From NCBI GenBank assembly GCA_903923135.1, contig CAIXWN010000174.1, positions 1 to 62,015 on the forward strand: 62,015 nucleotides of DNA, read 5' to 3'. The position numbers and the translations under genes are program-made. The DNA is from an uncultured Caulobacteraceae bacterium. Lineage in GTDB: Bacteria; Pseudomonadota; Alphaproteobacteria; Caulobacterales; Caulobacteraceae. Numbering within the stretch: the stretch's first letter is position 1; the number at the start of each line of letters is the position of its first letter. Shown in pieces: positions 20,274 to 30,655 of this stretch. The notes under the pieces are model-generated. The model did no database searches, was not told the DNA's origin, and worked only from the letters and a program-made list of their open reading frames with translations.

Positions 20274-20792
20274 CTACGCCTCTGCGCGTGCGGCCTTCTT
20301 GACCTTGCTGACCGCCCGCTCCCGCTTCAGGCGGGAAAGGTGGTCGATAAACAGTACGCCGTTGAGGTGGTCCATCTCGTGCTGGATGCAGACGGCGTAG
20401 AGTTCCTCCGCCTCCTCTTCCACCACGGCGCCGTGATAGTCCAGGTAGCGCAGGCGCACGTGGATCGGACGTTCGACATCATCATAGATGTCGGGCACGG
20501 ACAGGCAGCCCTCTTCCCAGGGGCCGGTCTCTTCGGAAGACCAAAGGATTTCCGGATTGACGAAATAGCGGGGCGCGGGGGGCTGACCCTTGCCGGCGAG
20601 GTCCATGACGATGACCCGTTTGGCCACACCGATCTGGATCGCCGCCAGGCCGATGCCCGGCGCCGCATACATGGTCTCGAGCATGTCGTCCATCAGGCGT
20701 CGCAGATCGTCGTCCACCACGGCCACGGGTTCGGAGACCTGCTTGAGGACCGCCATATCGGCGTCGACGGTGAGGATGCGGCGAAGGCTCAT
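20274..20792 (-). CDS. def: Peptide deformylase
   Basis: Fe(II)/Zn hydrolase removing the N-formyl group from nascent proteins. All three motifs are present: GIGLAAIQ (residues 46-53), EGCLS (94-98, metal ligand C96) and HEMDH (138-142, two His ligands and catalytic Glu). The C-terminus carries a basic helix as in type I enzymes of 170 residues. The ATG overlaps the rmuC stop (ATGA), so rmuC-def-fmt-truA are read as one minus-strand unit. Confidence 0.97.
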   Translation of the reverse strand: MSLRRILTVDADMAVLKQVSEPVAVVDDDLRRLMDDMLETMYAAPGIGLAAIQIGVAKRVIVMDLAGKGQPPAPRYFVNPEILWSSEETGPWEEGCLSVPDIYDDVERPIHVRLRYLDYHGAVVEEEAEELYAVCIQHEMDHLNGVLFIDHLSRLKRERAVSKVKKAARAEA

Positions 20793-22012
20793 GACGGGGA
20801 GGTAGGTCCGACGTCAGCAAGCGTCAAGGAGGGGGCAAGCTTGGTCAGCGGCCGCACCGCCACCTCGATTGGAGCGAGTTGGGGGATTTCCTTGCCCTCG
20901 TGATCGACCTTGAGATCCTCGAAGCGGCGGGCCTGGGTGTGAACCTGGGTTTCGAGAGAGCCGACGAACTGGTTGTAACGTCCGACCGCCGTCTCCAGGC
21001 CCTTGCCCATCGCCTGGGCGTGAGCGGCCATTGTGGAAATGCGCTTGTAGAGTTCGCGACCGAGACCGACGATTTCCTTGGCGTTGAGGTTCTGCTCCTC
21101 GATACGCCAGCCATAGACAACCGCCTTGCAGAGGGCGAACAGACTGGAGGGCGTCACCAGGATGACCCGCCGGTCCATACCCTGGGCGTAGAGATCAGGC
21201 ATGCGCTCGGCGGCGGCGGCCAGGAAGGCGTCGCCCGGGACGAACATCACCACGAAGTCGGGCGAGGCGTCGAACTGCTCCCAGTAGGCCTTTGCGGCCA
21301 GGCTCTGCATATGGGCGCGGACGCTCTGGGCGTGGCGCAGGTAGCCTGCTTCACGCGCCGCGTCGTCCGGGGCGTCCTGCGCCTCAAGGAAGGCGTTGAG
21401 CGAACATTTGGCGTCGATCACGAACACCCCGCCGCCAGGCAGGCGCACCACCACATCCGGACGCAGGGCGCCGGAATCTACCGACACCTGCTCTTCGAAA
21501 TCCACCTTGGCTTTCAGGCCGGCCATCTCCAGCACGTTGCGCAGCATCTGCTCACCCCAGCGGCCCTGTACGCCGGCGCCCCGGCGCAGGGCGGCGGAGA
21601 GCTTGCGAGCCTCGTCCTGGGTCGCGGTAGAGGCGAGGAGCAGTTGCTCGATCTGCGCTTTCAGGCCGCCCGTCTCCTCGGCCCTTGCCTTCTCGGCGGC
21701 CGTCACCTGGACCTGGAATTTCTCCAGGGTCTCGGCCACCGGCTTGAGCTGGGCCTCAAGCTTGGCCTGAACCAGTCGGTCCTGGGCGGCGAAGGTTTCT
21801 GTGGCGCGCTTGACCAGTTCCTCGGCCACGGCGTTGGCGGACTGCGCGGCCTGGGCCCGCAGGGTGTCGGCTCCCGACACCGCCTGCTCGCGCAACAGCC
21901 GAAGTTCCAGTTCCGCCCGTCCGGCCCTGGCCCGCTCCGCCATCGCCCAGACCGCCAGGGCCACGGCGGCGGCGGCCAGGACCAGGGGCGTGAGGATGGC
22001 AAGGGCGTTCAT
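20789..22012 (-). CDS. rmuC: DNA recombination protein RmuC homologue
   Basis: RmuC-family protein linked genetically to limiting DNA inversions. It has an N-terminal membrane anchor (about residues 6-25), a long coiled-coil rich in Ala, Glu and Lys to about residue 140, and a PD-(D/E)XK-like nuclease domain with [26 protein letters not shown] and [14 protein letters not shown]. The length of 407 residues is typical. It precedes def with a four-base overlap. Confidence 0.92.
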   Translation of the reverse strand: MNALAILTPLVLAAAAVALAVWAMAERARAGRAELELRLLREQAVSGADTLRAQAAQSANAVAEELVKRATETFAAQDRLVQAKLEAQLKPVAETLEKFQVQVTAAEKARAEETGGLKAQIEQLLLASTATQDEARKLSAALRRGAGVQGRWGEQMLRNVLEMAGLKAKVDFEEQVSVDSGALRPDVVVRLPGGGVFVIDAKCSLNAFLEAQDAPDDAAREAGYLRHAQSVRAHMQSLAAKAYWEQFDASPDFVVMFVPGDAFLAAAAERMPDLYAQGMDRRVILVTPSSLFALCKAVVYGWRIEEQNLNAKEIVGLGRELYKRISTMAAHAQAMGKGLETAVGRYNQFVGSLETQVHTQARRFEDLKVDHEGKEIPQLAPIEVAVRPLTKLAPSLTLADVGPTSPS

Positions 22013-22062
22013 GGTCCGTTCGTATCAGGAGTCGCGCGCCGTCGCCAACGGCCTGGGGCGCC

Positions 22063-22665
22063 TCAGGCCGGCCGCCGCGCCCGCATGGCCTGGGCGATGG
22101 TGCCGTCGTCGAGCCAGTCGAGCTCCCCGCCCACGGGAACGCCCCGGGCGAGGCTCGTCACCTGTACCCCCGCCCCGGCCAGACGGTCGGCCAGGTAGTG
22201 TGCGGTAGTCTGGCCGTCGACGGTGGCCGGCAGGGCCAGAACGACCTCACGGATCGGCTCAGCGGCCGACCGGGTGACCAGGGCGCCCACCCTCAGGGCC
22301 TCGGGGCCGACGCCGTCGAGCGCCGAGAGCAGACCGCCCAGGACGTGGTAGCGGCCCCTGAAGGCGCTGGCCCGCTCCATCGCCCACAGGGCTCCGACCT
22401 CCTCGACCACACAGATGAGCGTCGGGTCCCGGGTGCGGTCGCTGCAGATGGCGCAGGGGTCGCTGGTGTCGAGCGCGCCGCAGACCCCGCAGGTGCGCAC
22501 CCGCGCGGCCGCTTCGGCCAGCGCCTCGCTGAGGGGATACAGCAGCTGGTCGCGTTTCTTCAGCAGGGTCAGGGTGGCGCGGCGCGCCGACCGGGGTCCG
22601 AGCCCGGGAAGCCGCGCGAGCAGGGTGATCAGACGTTCGATCTCGGGTCCGGCGGAGGAGGCCAT
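22063..22665 (-). CDS. recR: Recombination mediator protein RecR
   Basis: RecFOR component that helps load RecA on single-stranded gaps. In 200 residues it shows the N-terminal helix-hairpin-helix ([17 protein letters not shown]), a C4 zinc finger (C59, C62, C71, C74) and a Toprim domain beginning [15 protein letters not shown]. Start ATG is at 22665. dnaX and ybaB, common neighbours, are not adjacent here. It lies 50 bases upstream of rmuC on the same strand. Confidence 0.96.
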   Translation of the reverse strand: MASSAGPEIERLITLLARLPGLGPRSARRATLTLLKKRDQLLYPLSEALAEAAARVRTCGVCGALDTSDPCAICSDRTRDPTLICVVEEVGALWAMERASAFRGRYHVLGGLLSALDGVGPEALRVGALVTRSAAEPIREVVLALPATVDGQTTAHYLADRLAGAGVQVTSLARGVPVGGELDWLDDGTIAQAMRARRPA

Positions 22666-22674
22666 CGGCGAACT

Positions 22675-23730
22675 CTAGACGAAAGCGTCGGCCAGGTCGC
22701 GCAGCCAGGCCTTCACCGCTGGCTGGGTGGTCGTGGGTGTCGCCCCGTGGCGCACCAGAATCAGGTCGCGCCTCGGACACAGGACGATGTGCTGTCCTTC
22801 GTAGCCGTTGGCGGAGAACGAGCCCGGTCCGGCCAGCCCGAGCCACCACTGGGCGCCATAGGCGCTGTCGGGCTCGACGTCGGCCTGCTGCCAGGTGGGC
22901 GTGCGGGCGTAGTCAACCCAGCCCTCCGGCAGGAGCCGCCACCCGTCCCAGACGCCGTCGCGCAGATACAGCAAGCCGAACCGGGCGAAGTCGCGCGGCG
23001 TGCAGAAGCAGAACGAGGAACCGATAAAGGTCCCGGCGGCGTCGAACCTCGGCGTCGCGCTGGACATGCCGAGAGGGTTGAACAGGCGCTCGCGCATGAA
23101 GGCTTCCAGGGCCGGGCCCTGGGCGTTCAGCGCCCTCGAAAGACAGCGGGCAACGATGTTGGTCGTACCGCTGGAATAGGACCAGAAGCTCCCCGGCGGA
23201 TGAGCCGGGGGCAAGGCTTCAGCGTAGGCGGCTACGTCATCCTGGCCCTCGCCGAACAGCATGGCGATAACGTCGGACGGGTTTTCCGGCGAATAGTCCT
23301 CGATCCAGGCCAGGCCGCTGGACATGCGCAACAGCTGGTCAAGAGTGATTTCGGCCCGCGGATCGCCTGGCCCTCGCCAGGCCGGGACATCGGCGGGGGC
23401 GTGAATGTCGACGCGGCCGTCGCCCACCGCCAGACCCACCAAGGCCTGGGTGATGCTCTTGGCCATCGACCAGGACCGGCAGGTCACATCCGGTCCGTAG
23501 CCGTCGGCGTAGCGTTCGGCCAGCAGCCGGCCGCCTTGGACGATGACCACCGCGTGGGTGCCCCCCAGATCCCCTGCCGGGTCGGCGGTGAAGGCCCCCT
23601 CCAGCAGCGCCTCCACCCGCCGCGCCGTTCCCCCGGCCGGCAGATCCCCTCTGGGCCAGTCCCGCGTCGGCCACGGCGTGTCCGCCGGCTGAACGGGAAG
23701 GGGCGGCAGGAGGGCCGGCGTGTCAGCCAT
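22675..23730 (-). CDS. Serine hydrolase of the class C beta-lactamase fold
   Basis: A 351-residue penicillin-binding-protein-fold hydrolase. The nucleophile motif is SMAK (S88, K91), the second motif is SYSSGT in place of Tyr-x-Asn, and RHGAT near the end stands for the third motif. No signal peptide is present with the chosen ATG, which overlaps the DUF3501 stop by one base (TGATG); a start 26 codons upstream lies inside that gene. The family includes 6-aminohexanoate-dimer hydrolase-like and esterase enzymes rather than true beta-lactamases. The substrate is unknown. Confidence 0.85.
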   Translation of the reverse strand: MADTPALLPPLPVQPADTPWPTRDWPRGDLPAGGTARRVEALLEGAFTADPAGDLGGTHAVVIVQGGRLLAERYADGYGPDVTCRSWSMAKSITQALVGLAVGDGRVDIHAPADVPAWRGPGDPRAEITLDQLLRMSSGLAWIEDYSPENPSDVIAMLFGEGQDDVAAYAEALPPAHPPGSFWSYSSGTTNIVARCLSRALNAQGPALEAFMRERLFNPLGMSSATPRFDAAGTFIGSSFCFCTPRDFARFGLLYLRDGVWDGWRLLPEGWVDYARTPTWQQADVEPDSAYGAQWWLGLAGPGSFSANGYEGQHIVLCPRRDLILVRHGATPTTTQPAVKAWLRDLADAFV

Positions 23731-24320
23731 CAGTCGAGGTCCTTGGCGAGCTCCGTTCGGGTGTCCTGGGCGAGAACGGCGAGGTGACCGTAGCGCGGAT
23801 GATCGCATCCGACCATCACCACCACCGCCGGATCGCGGAACGCCGCAGCCTGGGCGTCTGTCAGCCCAAGGCGAAGGAAATGCACCGCCGAGGTCTTGCC
23901 GTCGCGGGTGCGTTCAACGTCGGTTTCCGGCGCGGCGGCGACGCGCGCTTCGCCGATCTGCAGGAACAGATGGGTTTCGACGCCGCCGAGCTGGCCGAGG
24001 ATGGTGGCGCGCCGCAGGGGATCATCGATCTCGAACATCACCGTGGCCACAAGTTCGCGGCCCTGGGGGATCAGCGGATTGTAGGCGGCCAGTTCGTCCG
24101 CCAGCTGTTCGGGGCCGCCCTTTTCGGTGAGCAGCATCTCCTGGATCTGGAACAGCATGGTCTCATAGCACTCGAAATAGAAGGTGCAGTGCGGACCCAG
24201 CGCGATGCGCCGCAGACGTTTGGCGGGCAGCAGGGCCGCCCGGCGCGCCTTGCGCTGTAAGGCGTAGTCGGAGTGCGGAAGGATATCTTGCGCCGTCACT
24301 TGGCGGGACGATGCGGGCAT
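23730..24320 (-). CDS. DUF3501 family protein
   Basis: A 196-residue protein recognised as DUF3501, opening with VTAQDILPHSDYALQRKARR and containing GPHCTFYFECYETMLFQIQEML and the acidic VMFEIDDPLRR. No catalytic motif is obvious; conserved Cys are few. It lies 45 bases downstream of the GlpC-like Fe-S gene and near rubrerythrin, all on one strand, an association that recurs in alphaproteobacteria. This suggests a redox or peroxide-related role, which is inference. The biochemical function is unknown. Confidence 0.85.
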   Translation of the reverse strand: MPASSRQVTAQDILPHSDYALQRKARRAALLPAKRLRRIALGPHCTFYFECYETMLFQIQEMLLTEKGGPEQLADELAAYNPLIPQGRELVATVMFEIDDPLRRATILGQLGGVETHLFLQIGEARVAAAPETDVERTRDGKTSAVHFLRLGLTDAQAAAFRDPAVVVMVGCDHPRYGHLAVLAQDTRTELAKDLD

Positions 24321-24365
24321 GGGTTTACGCGCTTTCCAGAAAGGGGCCCGGGGGTCAGCCCCGTG

Positions 24366-25736
24366 TCAGAGAAGTCCGTAGGCGCGGGCGAAGACCTCGA
24401 TGGGATGGGCTTCCCGGGGAGGCTTGGTCCCGGCCGGCAGATCCGCCTGCACCAGGTGGCCAAGATGTTTGCAGGCCAGCGGGCAGTCGGAGCACAGGGT
24501 GGCGTTGCCTTTGGCGGCGACCTGTTTGGCCGCGGGCTTGCCCACCTTCACCGCCATGGGCCGGGTAGCCTTCATCACGCCGAAGGTGCCCCCGTGGCCC
24601 GAACACCGTTCCACTACGTCGACCTTGGCGCCGGGGATCAAACGAAGCATCTGCGCCGACATGGCGCCCATGTTCTGGGCTCGCGAGTGGCAGGCCTGAT
24701 GCAGGGTGACGCCGCCCTCCGGCGCCGCCAGGCCGGGCGCAAGGCCATGGGCCTTGTTGATCTCCACCACATACTGGCTGATGTCGCGGGTGGCGGCGGC
24801 CAGACGCCTGACCGCCTCGTTCTCCGGCAGGATCAGCGGCCACTCGAACTTCATCATCAGGCCACAGCTGGCCGTCAGGGTGATGATGTCATGGCCCTGG
24901 TCGATCAGCGGGAGCAGCTCAGCCGAGACGCGTTCCGCCCGGCGGGCGACCTCGGCGATGTCGCCGGCCTCCAATTGGGGCATGCCGCAGCATTCTGGAT
25001 AGGCGAAGCGAGTCTCGACCCCCTGCCTGGCCAGAACGGCCACGGCCGCCACAGCGGTGTCGGGCGCATTGTAGTCGACGAAGCAGGTCGCGTAGATCGC
25101 CGCCTTGCGGAGGCCGAACGCCGGACCGGCCGGGTCCGGGGCCACAGGCTTACGCAGCAGGTCACCAGCCGTCTTGCCGTGGAACAGGGGCAACTCGGCG
25201 TTGCGATCGACTCCGGTCACCTGCTCCATCAGGGCGCGGACCGGAGTGTTGCTCAGACTGGTGGCCCAGTTGGCGAGGCCCGCGATGGGCTTGGCCAGCT
25301 TGCCGTTGCGATCGGTCTCGCCCAGCTGTTCGCGGACGAAGTCACCGCCCTCGGCTTTCCGACGCGCGGCGCGCTGGCGCAGGATCACATGTGGGAAATC
25401 CAGGTTGAACTCGTGTGGCGGCACATAGGGACATTTGGTCATGAAGCACATGTCGCAGAGCGTGCAGGCGTCGGCGACCTGGGCGTAATCGGCCTTGTCA
25501 ACACCGTCGAGTTCGCCAGTGGGTCCGTTGTCGATCAGGTCGAACAGTCTGGGAAAGCTGTCGCAGAGATTGAAACAGCGGCGACAGCCGTGACAGATGT
25601 CGAAGACCCGTTCCATCTCGGCCTCAACGGCGGCCATGTCGTAGAACTCGGGGTCCCGCCAGGCCAGGGCATGGCGGAACGGCGCGTCAAGACTACCCTC
25701 ACGACGGGGATCGGAGGGGGCGGCGGCTTTTGTCAT
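24366..25736 (-). CDS. GlpC/heterodisulfide-reductase-like Fe-S oxidoreductase
   Basis: A 456-residue electron-transfer protein. Two [4Fe-4S] ferredoxin motifs are visible near the N-terminus (C48-C51-C54-C58 and C91-C94-C97-C102). Two CCG-type domains follow ([10 protein letters not shown] with PECCGMP, then HQACHSR with ERCSGHGG), as in GlpC and HdrB. A late Cys pair (LCSDCPLAC) is also present. The ATG has GAGAAGGA upstream. There is no FAD or membrane segment, so it probably passes electrons between a partner dehydrogenase and a soluble acceptor, possibly the rubrerythrin encoded 148 bases upstream; that partnership is inferred. Confidence 0.88.
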   Translation of the reverse strand: MTKAAAPSDPRREGSLDAPFRHALAWRDPEFYDMAAVEAEMERVFDICHGCRRCFNLCDSFPRLFDLIDNGPTGELDGVDKADYAQVADACTLCDMCFMTKCPYVPPHEFNLDFPHVILRQRAARRKAEGGDFVREQLGETDRNGKLAKPIAGLANWATSLSNTPVRALMEQVTGVDRNAELPLFHGKTAGDLLRKPVAPDPAGPAFGLRKAAIYATCFVDYNAPDTAVAAVAVLARQGVETRFAYPECCGMPQLEAGDIAEVARRAERVSAELLPLIDQGHDIITLTASCGLMMKFEWPLILPENEAVRRLAAATRDISQYVVEINKAHGLAPGLAAPEGGVTLHQACHSRAQNMGAMSAQMLRLIPGAKVDVVERCSGHGGTFGVMKATRPMAVKVGKPAAKQVAAKGNATLCSDCPLACKHLGHLVQADLPAGTKPPREAHPIEVFARAYGLL

Positions 25737-25884
25737 CGCAAATCCTTCTCCCTCCCGGCGTTGGAACTGGCCGGAGCGGAACGGCGGCCGAGGCGGCGCG
25801 GCGGCTCCCTCGGGGCCGGGGGACGCCGGATGGCGCGCCGCCCGGCCCTCCGGACCGGTCTCCCCTGAACAGGGAGCGGACTCC

Positions 25885-26301
25885 TCAGTCCAGGCTGTCG
25901 AGCGCCCGTTGGAAACGGCCGGCGTGTGACTTCTCGGCCTTCGCCAGGGTTTCGAACCAGTCGGCGATCTCGTCGTGGCCTTCCTCGCGCGCGGTGCGCG
26001 CCATGCCCGGATACATGTCGGTGTATTCGTGGGTCTCGCCAGCGATCGCCGCCTTGAGGTTCAGATCGGTGGCGCCAATGGGCAGGCCGGTGGCCGGATC
26101 GCCCACGCCTTCCATGAACTCGAGGTGGCCGTGCGCGTGACCGGTTTCGCCCTCCGCAGTGGAGCGGAACACTGCGGCGACATCATTATAGCCTTCGACA
26201 TCGGCCTTTTGCGCGAAATAGAGGTAGCGACGGTTCGCCTGGCTCTCGCCGGCGAAGGCGTCCTTCAGATTTTGCAGCGTCTTGCTGTTGGCCAGCGACA
26301 T
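25885..26301 (-). CDS. Rubrerythrin-like diiron protein (no rubredoxin domain)
   Basis: A 138-residue ferritin-like four-helix protein. Diiron ligands appear as E19, E52 with H55 ([11 protein letters not shown]), E92 in the [10 protein letters not shown] helix, and the E123/H126 pair near the C-terminus. The rubredoxin-type Cys4 domain of classical rubrerythrins is missing, so an external electron donor is needed if it acts as a peroxidase. Start ATG at 26301 is preceded by AGAGAAGGAAT, a strong ribosome binding site. Its neighbours DUF3501 and the GlpC-like protein form a plausible oxidative-stress set. Confidence 0.9.
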   Translation of the reverse strand: MSLANSKTLQNLKDAFAGESQANRRYLYFAQKADVEGYNDVAAVFRSTAEGETGHAHGHLEFMEGVGDPATGLPIGATDLNLKAAIAGETHEYTDMYPGMARTAREEGHDEIADWFETLAKAEKSHAGRFQRALDSLD

Positions 26302-26431
26302 GGGGATTCCTTCTCTCGTTGGGGCGTATCGGCCGGAGGCCTCCGCCGTTCACGAGGCGGGTAAATAGGCCCTCGGTCACGCGGCGTCCAATCGATTGAA
26401 CGCATGCCGGCGATAGAGTGAATCGATAGCC

Positions 26432-27178
26432 TCAGACGGTCGGTTCAGTCGCGAACTCGGCGAGAGCCTCTATCAGTCCGGCGGCGGCGAGCCGGACCAG
26501 CTCCCCGCCTTTTTCCGGTGTCGCCAGGCCCGGATCGGAACCCATCCGCCCGTCCGGATAACGCGCCCGAAAGTCCCTGGCCTCGCGGATCGGGCCGGTG
26601 GGCGCAATCTGAGGCGCATAGTTGGCCGCCTTGATGTGATCAGGATAGGCCCATTGGGTCACCGCGATCTCCGAAGGTGTGGCGTGACTGCCATGACCCA
26701 CCGGAAACTGCTGCTGCGCCAGGCGGCCGACCCCCTTGAGGTCCCACCAGTTCTTCAGCCGGCAGGCGAACCCTGAGCGCCGACCGGCATAGCTGGCTTC
26801 CGCGTACAGTTCCGAGAACGCCGCCTCAATGGTGGCGACATTCCCGCCATGGCCGTTGAGGAAGAGAATTCTTGTGAACCCGTGATGGGTCAGGGACCGG
26901 GTCCAGTCGCCGATCGCCGCCATGAACGTCGAGGGGCGCAGGGCGATGGTGCCGGGAAAATCCAGGTGATGCTGCGCCATGCCGATATTGAACGTCGGAC
27001 CGACCAGAATGTCGGCCGCCTTCTGCGCCTCGTGGGCGATGATTTCCGGACAGAGCCAGTCCGTCCCCAGAAGCCCGGTGGGGCCGTGCTGCTCGTTGGA
27101 GCCTATCGGTACAACGATGGCGGTCGACCGCGCCAGATACGCCTCGATCTCGGACCAGGTGGACAGGTGAAGCAGCAT
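26432..27178 (-). CDS. Creatininase-family amidohydrolase
   Basis: A 248-residue member of the creatininase fold, metal-dependent amidohydrolases that include creatininase, FAPy deformylase-like enzymes and mycofactocin peptidase MftE. Ligand motifs are GSNEQHGPTG (E29, H31) with D40, the FLNGHGGN turn, and HATPSEIA near residue 165. Start ATG at 27178 follows AAGGGGGC; an upstream in-frame start adds 53 residues with no family similarity. It stands alone, divergent from acs. No mycofactocin genes were seen, so MftE is not assigned; the substrate is unknown. Confidence 0.85.
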   Translation of the reverse strand: MLLHLSTWSEIEAYLARSTAIVVPIGSNEQHGPTGLLGTDWLCPEIIAHEAQKAADILVGPTFNIGMAQHHLDFPGTIALRPSTFMAAIGDWTRSLTHHGFTRILFLNGHGGNVATIEAAFSELYAEASYAGRRSGFACRLKNWWDLKGVGRLAQQQFPVGHGSHATPSEIAVTQWAYPDHIKAANYAPQIAPTGPIREARDFRARYPDGRMGSDPGLATPEKGGELVRLAAAGLIEALAEFATEPTV

Positions 27179-27372
27179 GAGGCCCCCTTGCGTTTGAACC
27201 GCCGCGGCGCCGGCCGCAGACGTCGACCGCGCCATACGTCTTTGGACGCCCCCGCAGCAGCGAACAATGGCCATTTCGACGGTCCTCGGGTCCGGATGGG
27301 CCGCCTGCTTCCTTGCCATCGCGCCCGCTCTCCGCATACTCGCCGCAAAATTGACGATCAGGGAGTTGCGGC

Positions 27373-29310
27373 GTGAGCGAAGGTCAGGTGTTTCCGGTTC
27401 CTCAGGCCTGGGCGGCGCGCGCTCATATGGACGCGGCCGGCTATGACGCCGCGGTCAGGCGGGTGGAGTCGGACCCCCAGGGTTTCTGGTCCGACGTCGC
27501 CGCGCGGCTGGACTGGATCAAGCCCTTCACCACCGCCAAGGACGTCTCGTTCGATCGCAACGACTTTCATGTCCGCTGGTATGCTGACGGGGAGCTGAAC
27601 GTCTCGGCCAACTGTCTCGATCGTCACCTGCCCGCCCGGGCCAACGACGTGGCCATCATCTGGGAAGGCGACGATCCAGCCGACAGCCGCAGGATCACCT
27701 ACGCCGAGGCCCACGCCGAAGTGTGCCGCATGGCCAATGTGCTCAAGGCTCACGGTGTGGCCAAGGGCGACCGGGTGACCATCTATCTGCCGATGATTCC
27801 CGAAGCGGCGTTCGCCATGCTGGCCTGCGCGCGCATCGGCGCCGTGCACAGCGTGATCTTCGGCGGCTTCTCGCCCGAATCCATCGCCGGGCGCATCCAG
27901 GACTGCCGGTCCAACATCGTGATCACCGCCGATGAGGGTCTGCGCGGCGGCCGGATCGTGCCCCTGAAACAGAATGTCGACCTGGCCCTGCTGCAATGCC
28001 CGGAGGTGACGACCGTCCTGATGGTCAGGCGCACCGGCGCCAAGGTGCTGATGCACGCGGGCCGGGACTTCGCCTATGAGGACGAGGCGGCCAAGGTGTC
28101 CGCCGACTGCCCCCCCGAACCGATGAACGCGGAGGATCCGCTGTTCATCCTGTACACCTCCGGCTCGACCGGAAAGCCCAAGGGCGTGCTGCACACGACC
28201 GGCGGCTACCTGGTGTGGGCCAGCTACACTCATGAACTCGTTTTCGACTACCGGCCGGGCGAGATTTTCTGGTGCACAGCCGACGTGGGTTGGGTGACCG
28301 GCCACAGCTACATCGTGTACGGCCCGCTGGCCAACGGTGCCACCACCCTGATCTTCGAGGGCGTGCCCAACTATCCGACAGTCTCGCGGTTCTGGCAGGT
28401 GATCGACAAGCATCAGGTCGAGATCTTCTACACGGCCCCGACCGCCCTGCGCGCCCTGATGCGGGACGGCGAGGAGCCTGTGAGGGCCACCTCACGTCAG
28501 TCCCTGCGGCTGCTCGGCACGGTCGGCGAACCGATCAACCCGGAAGCCTGGCTCTGGTATCACCGCGTCGTCGGCGAGGGCCGCTGCCCCATAATCGACA
28601 CCTGGTGGCAGACCGAAACGGGCGCCTGTCTGGTCGCACCGCTGCCCGGCGCCACGGCGCTGAAGCCCGGATCGGCGACCCGGCCGTTGCCGGGCGTGAA
28701 ACTGCAACTGGTGGACGCCGACGGGCAGGTGCTGGAGGGTCCGGTCAGCGGCAACCTCTGCATCACCGACAGCTGGCCGGGTCAGATGCGAACGGTCTAC
28801 GGCGACCACGAACGCTTCATCACCACCTATTTCACCACCTACCCGGGCAAGTATTTCACGGGCGACGGCTGCCGGCGGGATGAGGACGGTTACTACTGGA
28901 TCACCGGTCGCGTAGACGATGTGATCAACGTCTCTGGTCACCGCCTGGGCACCGCCGAGATCGAAAGCGCCCTGGTGGCTCACCACAGCGTGGCGGAGGC
29001 CGCCGTGGTCGGATTTCCGCACGACATCAAGGGCCAGGGCATCTACGCCTTCGTGACGCTGACCGCCAACCAGACGCCCAGTGAATCGCTGCGCAAGGAC
29101 CTGATCACCTGGGTCCGCCGTGAAATTGGCCCGTTCGCCGCGCCCGACGCCATACAGTGGGCGCCGGGCCTGCCCAAGACGCGGTCGGGAAAGATCATGC
29201 GCAGAATCCTCCGGAAAGTTGCCGAGAACGACCTCGCCAGCCTGGGCGACACCAGCACCCTGGCCGACCCGTCGGTGGTCGACGACCTGGTGAAGAACCG
29301 GGCCGGCTGA
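27373..29310 (+). CDS. acs: Acetyl-coenzyme A synthetase
   Basis: Activates acetate to acetyl-CoA through acetyl-AMP. The ANL-family core has [11 protein letters not shown] (about residues 259-269), [39 protein letters not shown] and the C-terminal [13 protein letters not shown], whose Lys (about 607) is the regulatory acetylation site known in Acs. At 645 residues the length is standard. The start is GTG at 27373 with GGGAG seven bases upstream. It is divergent from the creatininase gene with 194 bases between. A hairpin follows the stop. Confidence 0.97.
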   Translation: MSEGQVFPVPQAWAARAHMDAAGYDAAVRRVESDPQGFWSDVAARLDWIKPFTTAKDVSFDRNDFHVRWYADGELNVSANCLDRHLPARANDVAIIWEGDDPADSRRITYAEAHAEVCRMANVLKAHGVAKGDRVTIYLPMIPEAAFAMLACARIGAVHSVIFGGFSPESIAGRIQDCRSNIVITADEGLRGGRIVPLKQNVDLALLQCPEVTTVLMVRRTGAKVLMHAGRDFAYEDEAAKVSADCPPEPMNAEDPLFILYTSGSTGKPKGVLHTTGGYLVWASYTHELVFDYRPGEIFWCTADVGWVTGHSYIVYGPLANGATTLIFEGVPNYPTVSRFWQVIDKHQVEIFYTAPTALRALMRDGEEPVRATSRQSLRLLGTVGEPINPEAWLWYHRVVGEGRCPIIDTWWQTETGACLVAPLPGATALKPGSATRPLPGVKLQLVDADGQVLEGPVSGNLCITDSWPGQMRTVYGDHERFITTYFTTYPGKYFTGDGCRRDEDGYYWITGRVDDVINVSGHRLGTAEIESALVAHHSVAEAAVVGFPHDIKGQGIYAFVTLTANQTPSESLRKDLITWVRREIGPFAAPDAIQWAPGLPKTRSGKIMRRILRKVAENDLASLGDTSTLADPSVVDDLVKNRAG

Positions 29311-29319
29311 TCCTGACAA

Positions 29320-29347
29320 GGCGGACGGCCCCGGAGGGCCGTCCGCC
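29320..29347. terminator. Perfect 12-bp hairpin between convergent acs and AI-2E permease genes
   Basis: Bases 29320-29331 pair perfectly with 29336-29347 around a four-base CGGA loop, giving a very stable stem nine bases after the acs stop. No T-run follows on either strand, so it is not a textbook intrinsic terminator. Placement between convergent genes suggests transcript-end or mRNA-stability function in both directions. Confidence 0.5.
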
Positions 29348-29369
29348 GTCGCCGCTGGGAACCGGGCGC

Positions 29370-30446
29370 TCAGGCCTTCCGCTTTTCTCCGTCGAAAGGC
29401 CGACCATCCGCCGACAGCAAAGCCGCGATCGGGCGGGTGGCGCGAAACTCCGCGCAGACGGCCATGACCATGACGGTCAGAGGCGTGGAGAGGAACGCCC
29501 CGGCGACACCGAAGATCACCCCCCAGAACGCCAGGGACAGCAGCACCACGAGAGGGTCCATGTTCAGTCTCTCGCCCTGCATGCGCGGCAAGATCACGTG
29601 GGCGGCGACGAAGTGGACCACTTCCATGGCGATGAAGATCGCCAGCGCCTTCCAGATGGCATCCAGCTCGATGAGGCCAAAAACCGTGGGGATGAGCACG
29701 GCGATCGCCACACCGATGACCGGAATATAGTTGCCCAGGAAAATCAGGAACGCCCAGAACATCACATGGGAAAGCCCCATGATCCACATGATCAGCGCCG
29801 AACCCGCCGCGACCAGCAGCCCCACCACCGTCTGCAGGAAGATATAGCCTTCCACGCCGTTCTGGATCCGGGCCATGACCACCAGGGCCTCGGCCTGGCG
29901 GCCCGCCTCGAACATCTCGTCGAGCTTGCGACCGAACCCGGCCCGCGAGGCGAACAGGAAGCCCAGATAGATCAGCACCAGCACCGCTTTTTCCGCCACA
30001 TCCCCGACGGCGGAAGCGACTGCGGCAATATAGTGTTCGGGATTGAGCTGGTGAAACAGCTGATCGATCGTCGGGGCCGCCTGCAGGCCCGCCCGCCCCG
30101 CGGCGACTTTCAGCATGGCGTCCAGTTTCGCGGTGTAACCGCCCGATTCAGCGACGATATGAGCGCCGTTGTCGGCGATCAGCCAGAGCGCCAGGCCGAA
30201 CAGGGTCACCACCCCGATCATGGCGGCCGGCAGCACCGCGCGGGCCGGCAACCGCGTGCGGGTACGCAGGGACCGCTCGAGGCCACCGATCACCAGAAAC
30301 AGGAACATCGCCAGAATCAGCGGCGTGAGGACGTGTCGCAGAGCCCACAGCGCGAAGGCGGTGAGGATCACGGCTATGACGGCGACGCCCAGCCCGAGGC
30401 CACCCAGAGCATTGGACACGTTTCTAGGGGACGGATCAGACGCCAT
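29370..30446 (-). CDS. AI-2E family transporter (PerM/YdiK-like)
   Basis: A 358-residue inner-membrane protein of the AI-2E exporter family (UPF0118). It begins with paired membrane segments (LGLGVAVIAVILTAFALWAL, then LTPLILAMFLFLVIGGLE), has a soluble segment with the long helix to about residue 210, and ends with several hydrophobic helices including FLSTPLTVMVMAV. The start at 30446 was chosen because GAGGAAAC sits six bases upstream; a start 14 codons earlier lacks a site. Family members carry varied substrates, so autoinducer-2 export is not claimed. It is divergent from sapC. Confidence 0.88.
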   Translation of the reverse strand: MASDPSPRNVSNALGGLGLGVAVIAVILTAFALWALRHVLTPLILAMFLFLVIGGLERSLRTRTRLPARAVLPAAMIGVVTLFGLALWLIADNGAHIVAESGGYTAKLDAMLKVAAGRAGLQAAPTIDQLFHQLNPEHYIAAVASAVGDVAEKAVLVLIYLGFLFASRAGFGRKLDEMFEAGRQAEALVVMARIQNGVEGYIFLQTVVGLLVAAGSALIMWIMGLSHVMFWAFLIFLGNYIPVIGVAIAVLIPTVFGLIELDAIWKALAIFIAMEVVHFVAAHVILPRMQGERLNMDPLVVLLSLAFWGVIFGVAGAFLSTPLTVMVMAVCAEFRATRPIAALLSADGRPFDGEKRKA

Positions 30447-30655
30447 GGGTTTCCTCACTAACGCAGAATCACACGCCGTCGAAGTCATCGCGGGTCCGGG
30501 TCGGCGGCAAGCCTCGCAGTCACGCCGCCTGCGAGTTCGCGGATCGTACGGGCGAGGCCCATGGATTGCCGCCTCCCGGGCAATCGGCTAGAAGCGCGCG
30601 CCGCCCCGGACGCAGCGCGCGCTCGGAGTTCCACCCCTTCCCCTGGATTGACGAC

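Noticed and set aside
26432-27178. Creatininase-family protein as a mycofactocin peptidase MftE or RiPP-processing protease
   Set aside because: It is 12 kb from the RiPP pair, and no mftA/B/C-like genes are present; the broader family is the safer label.
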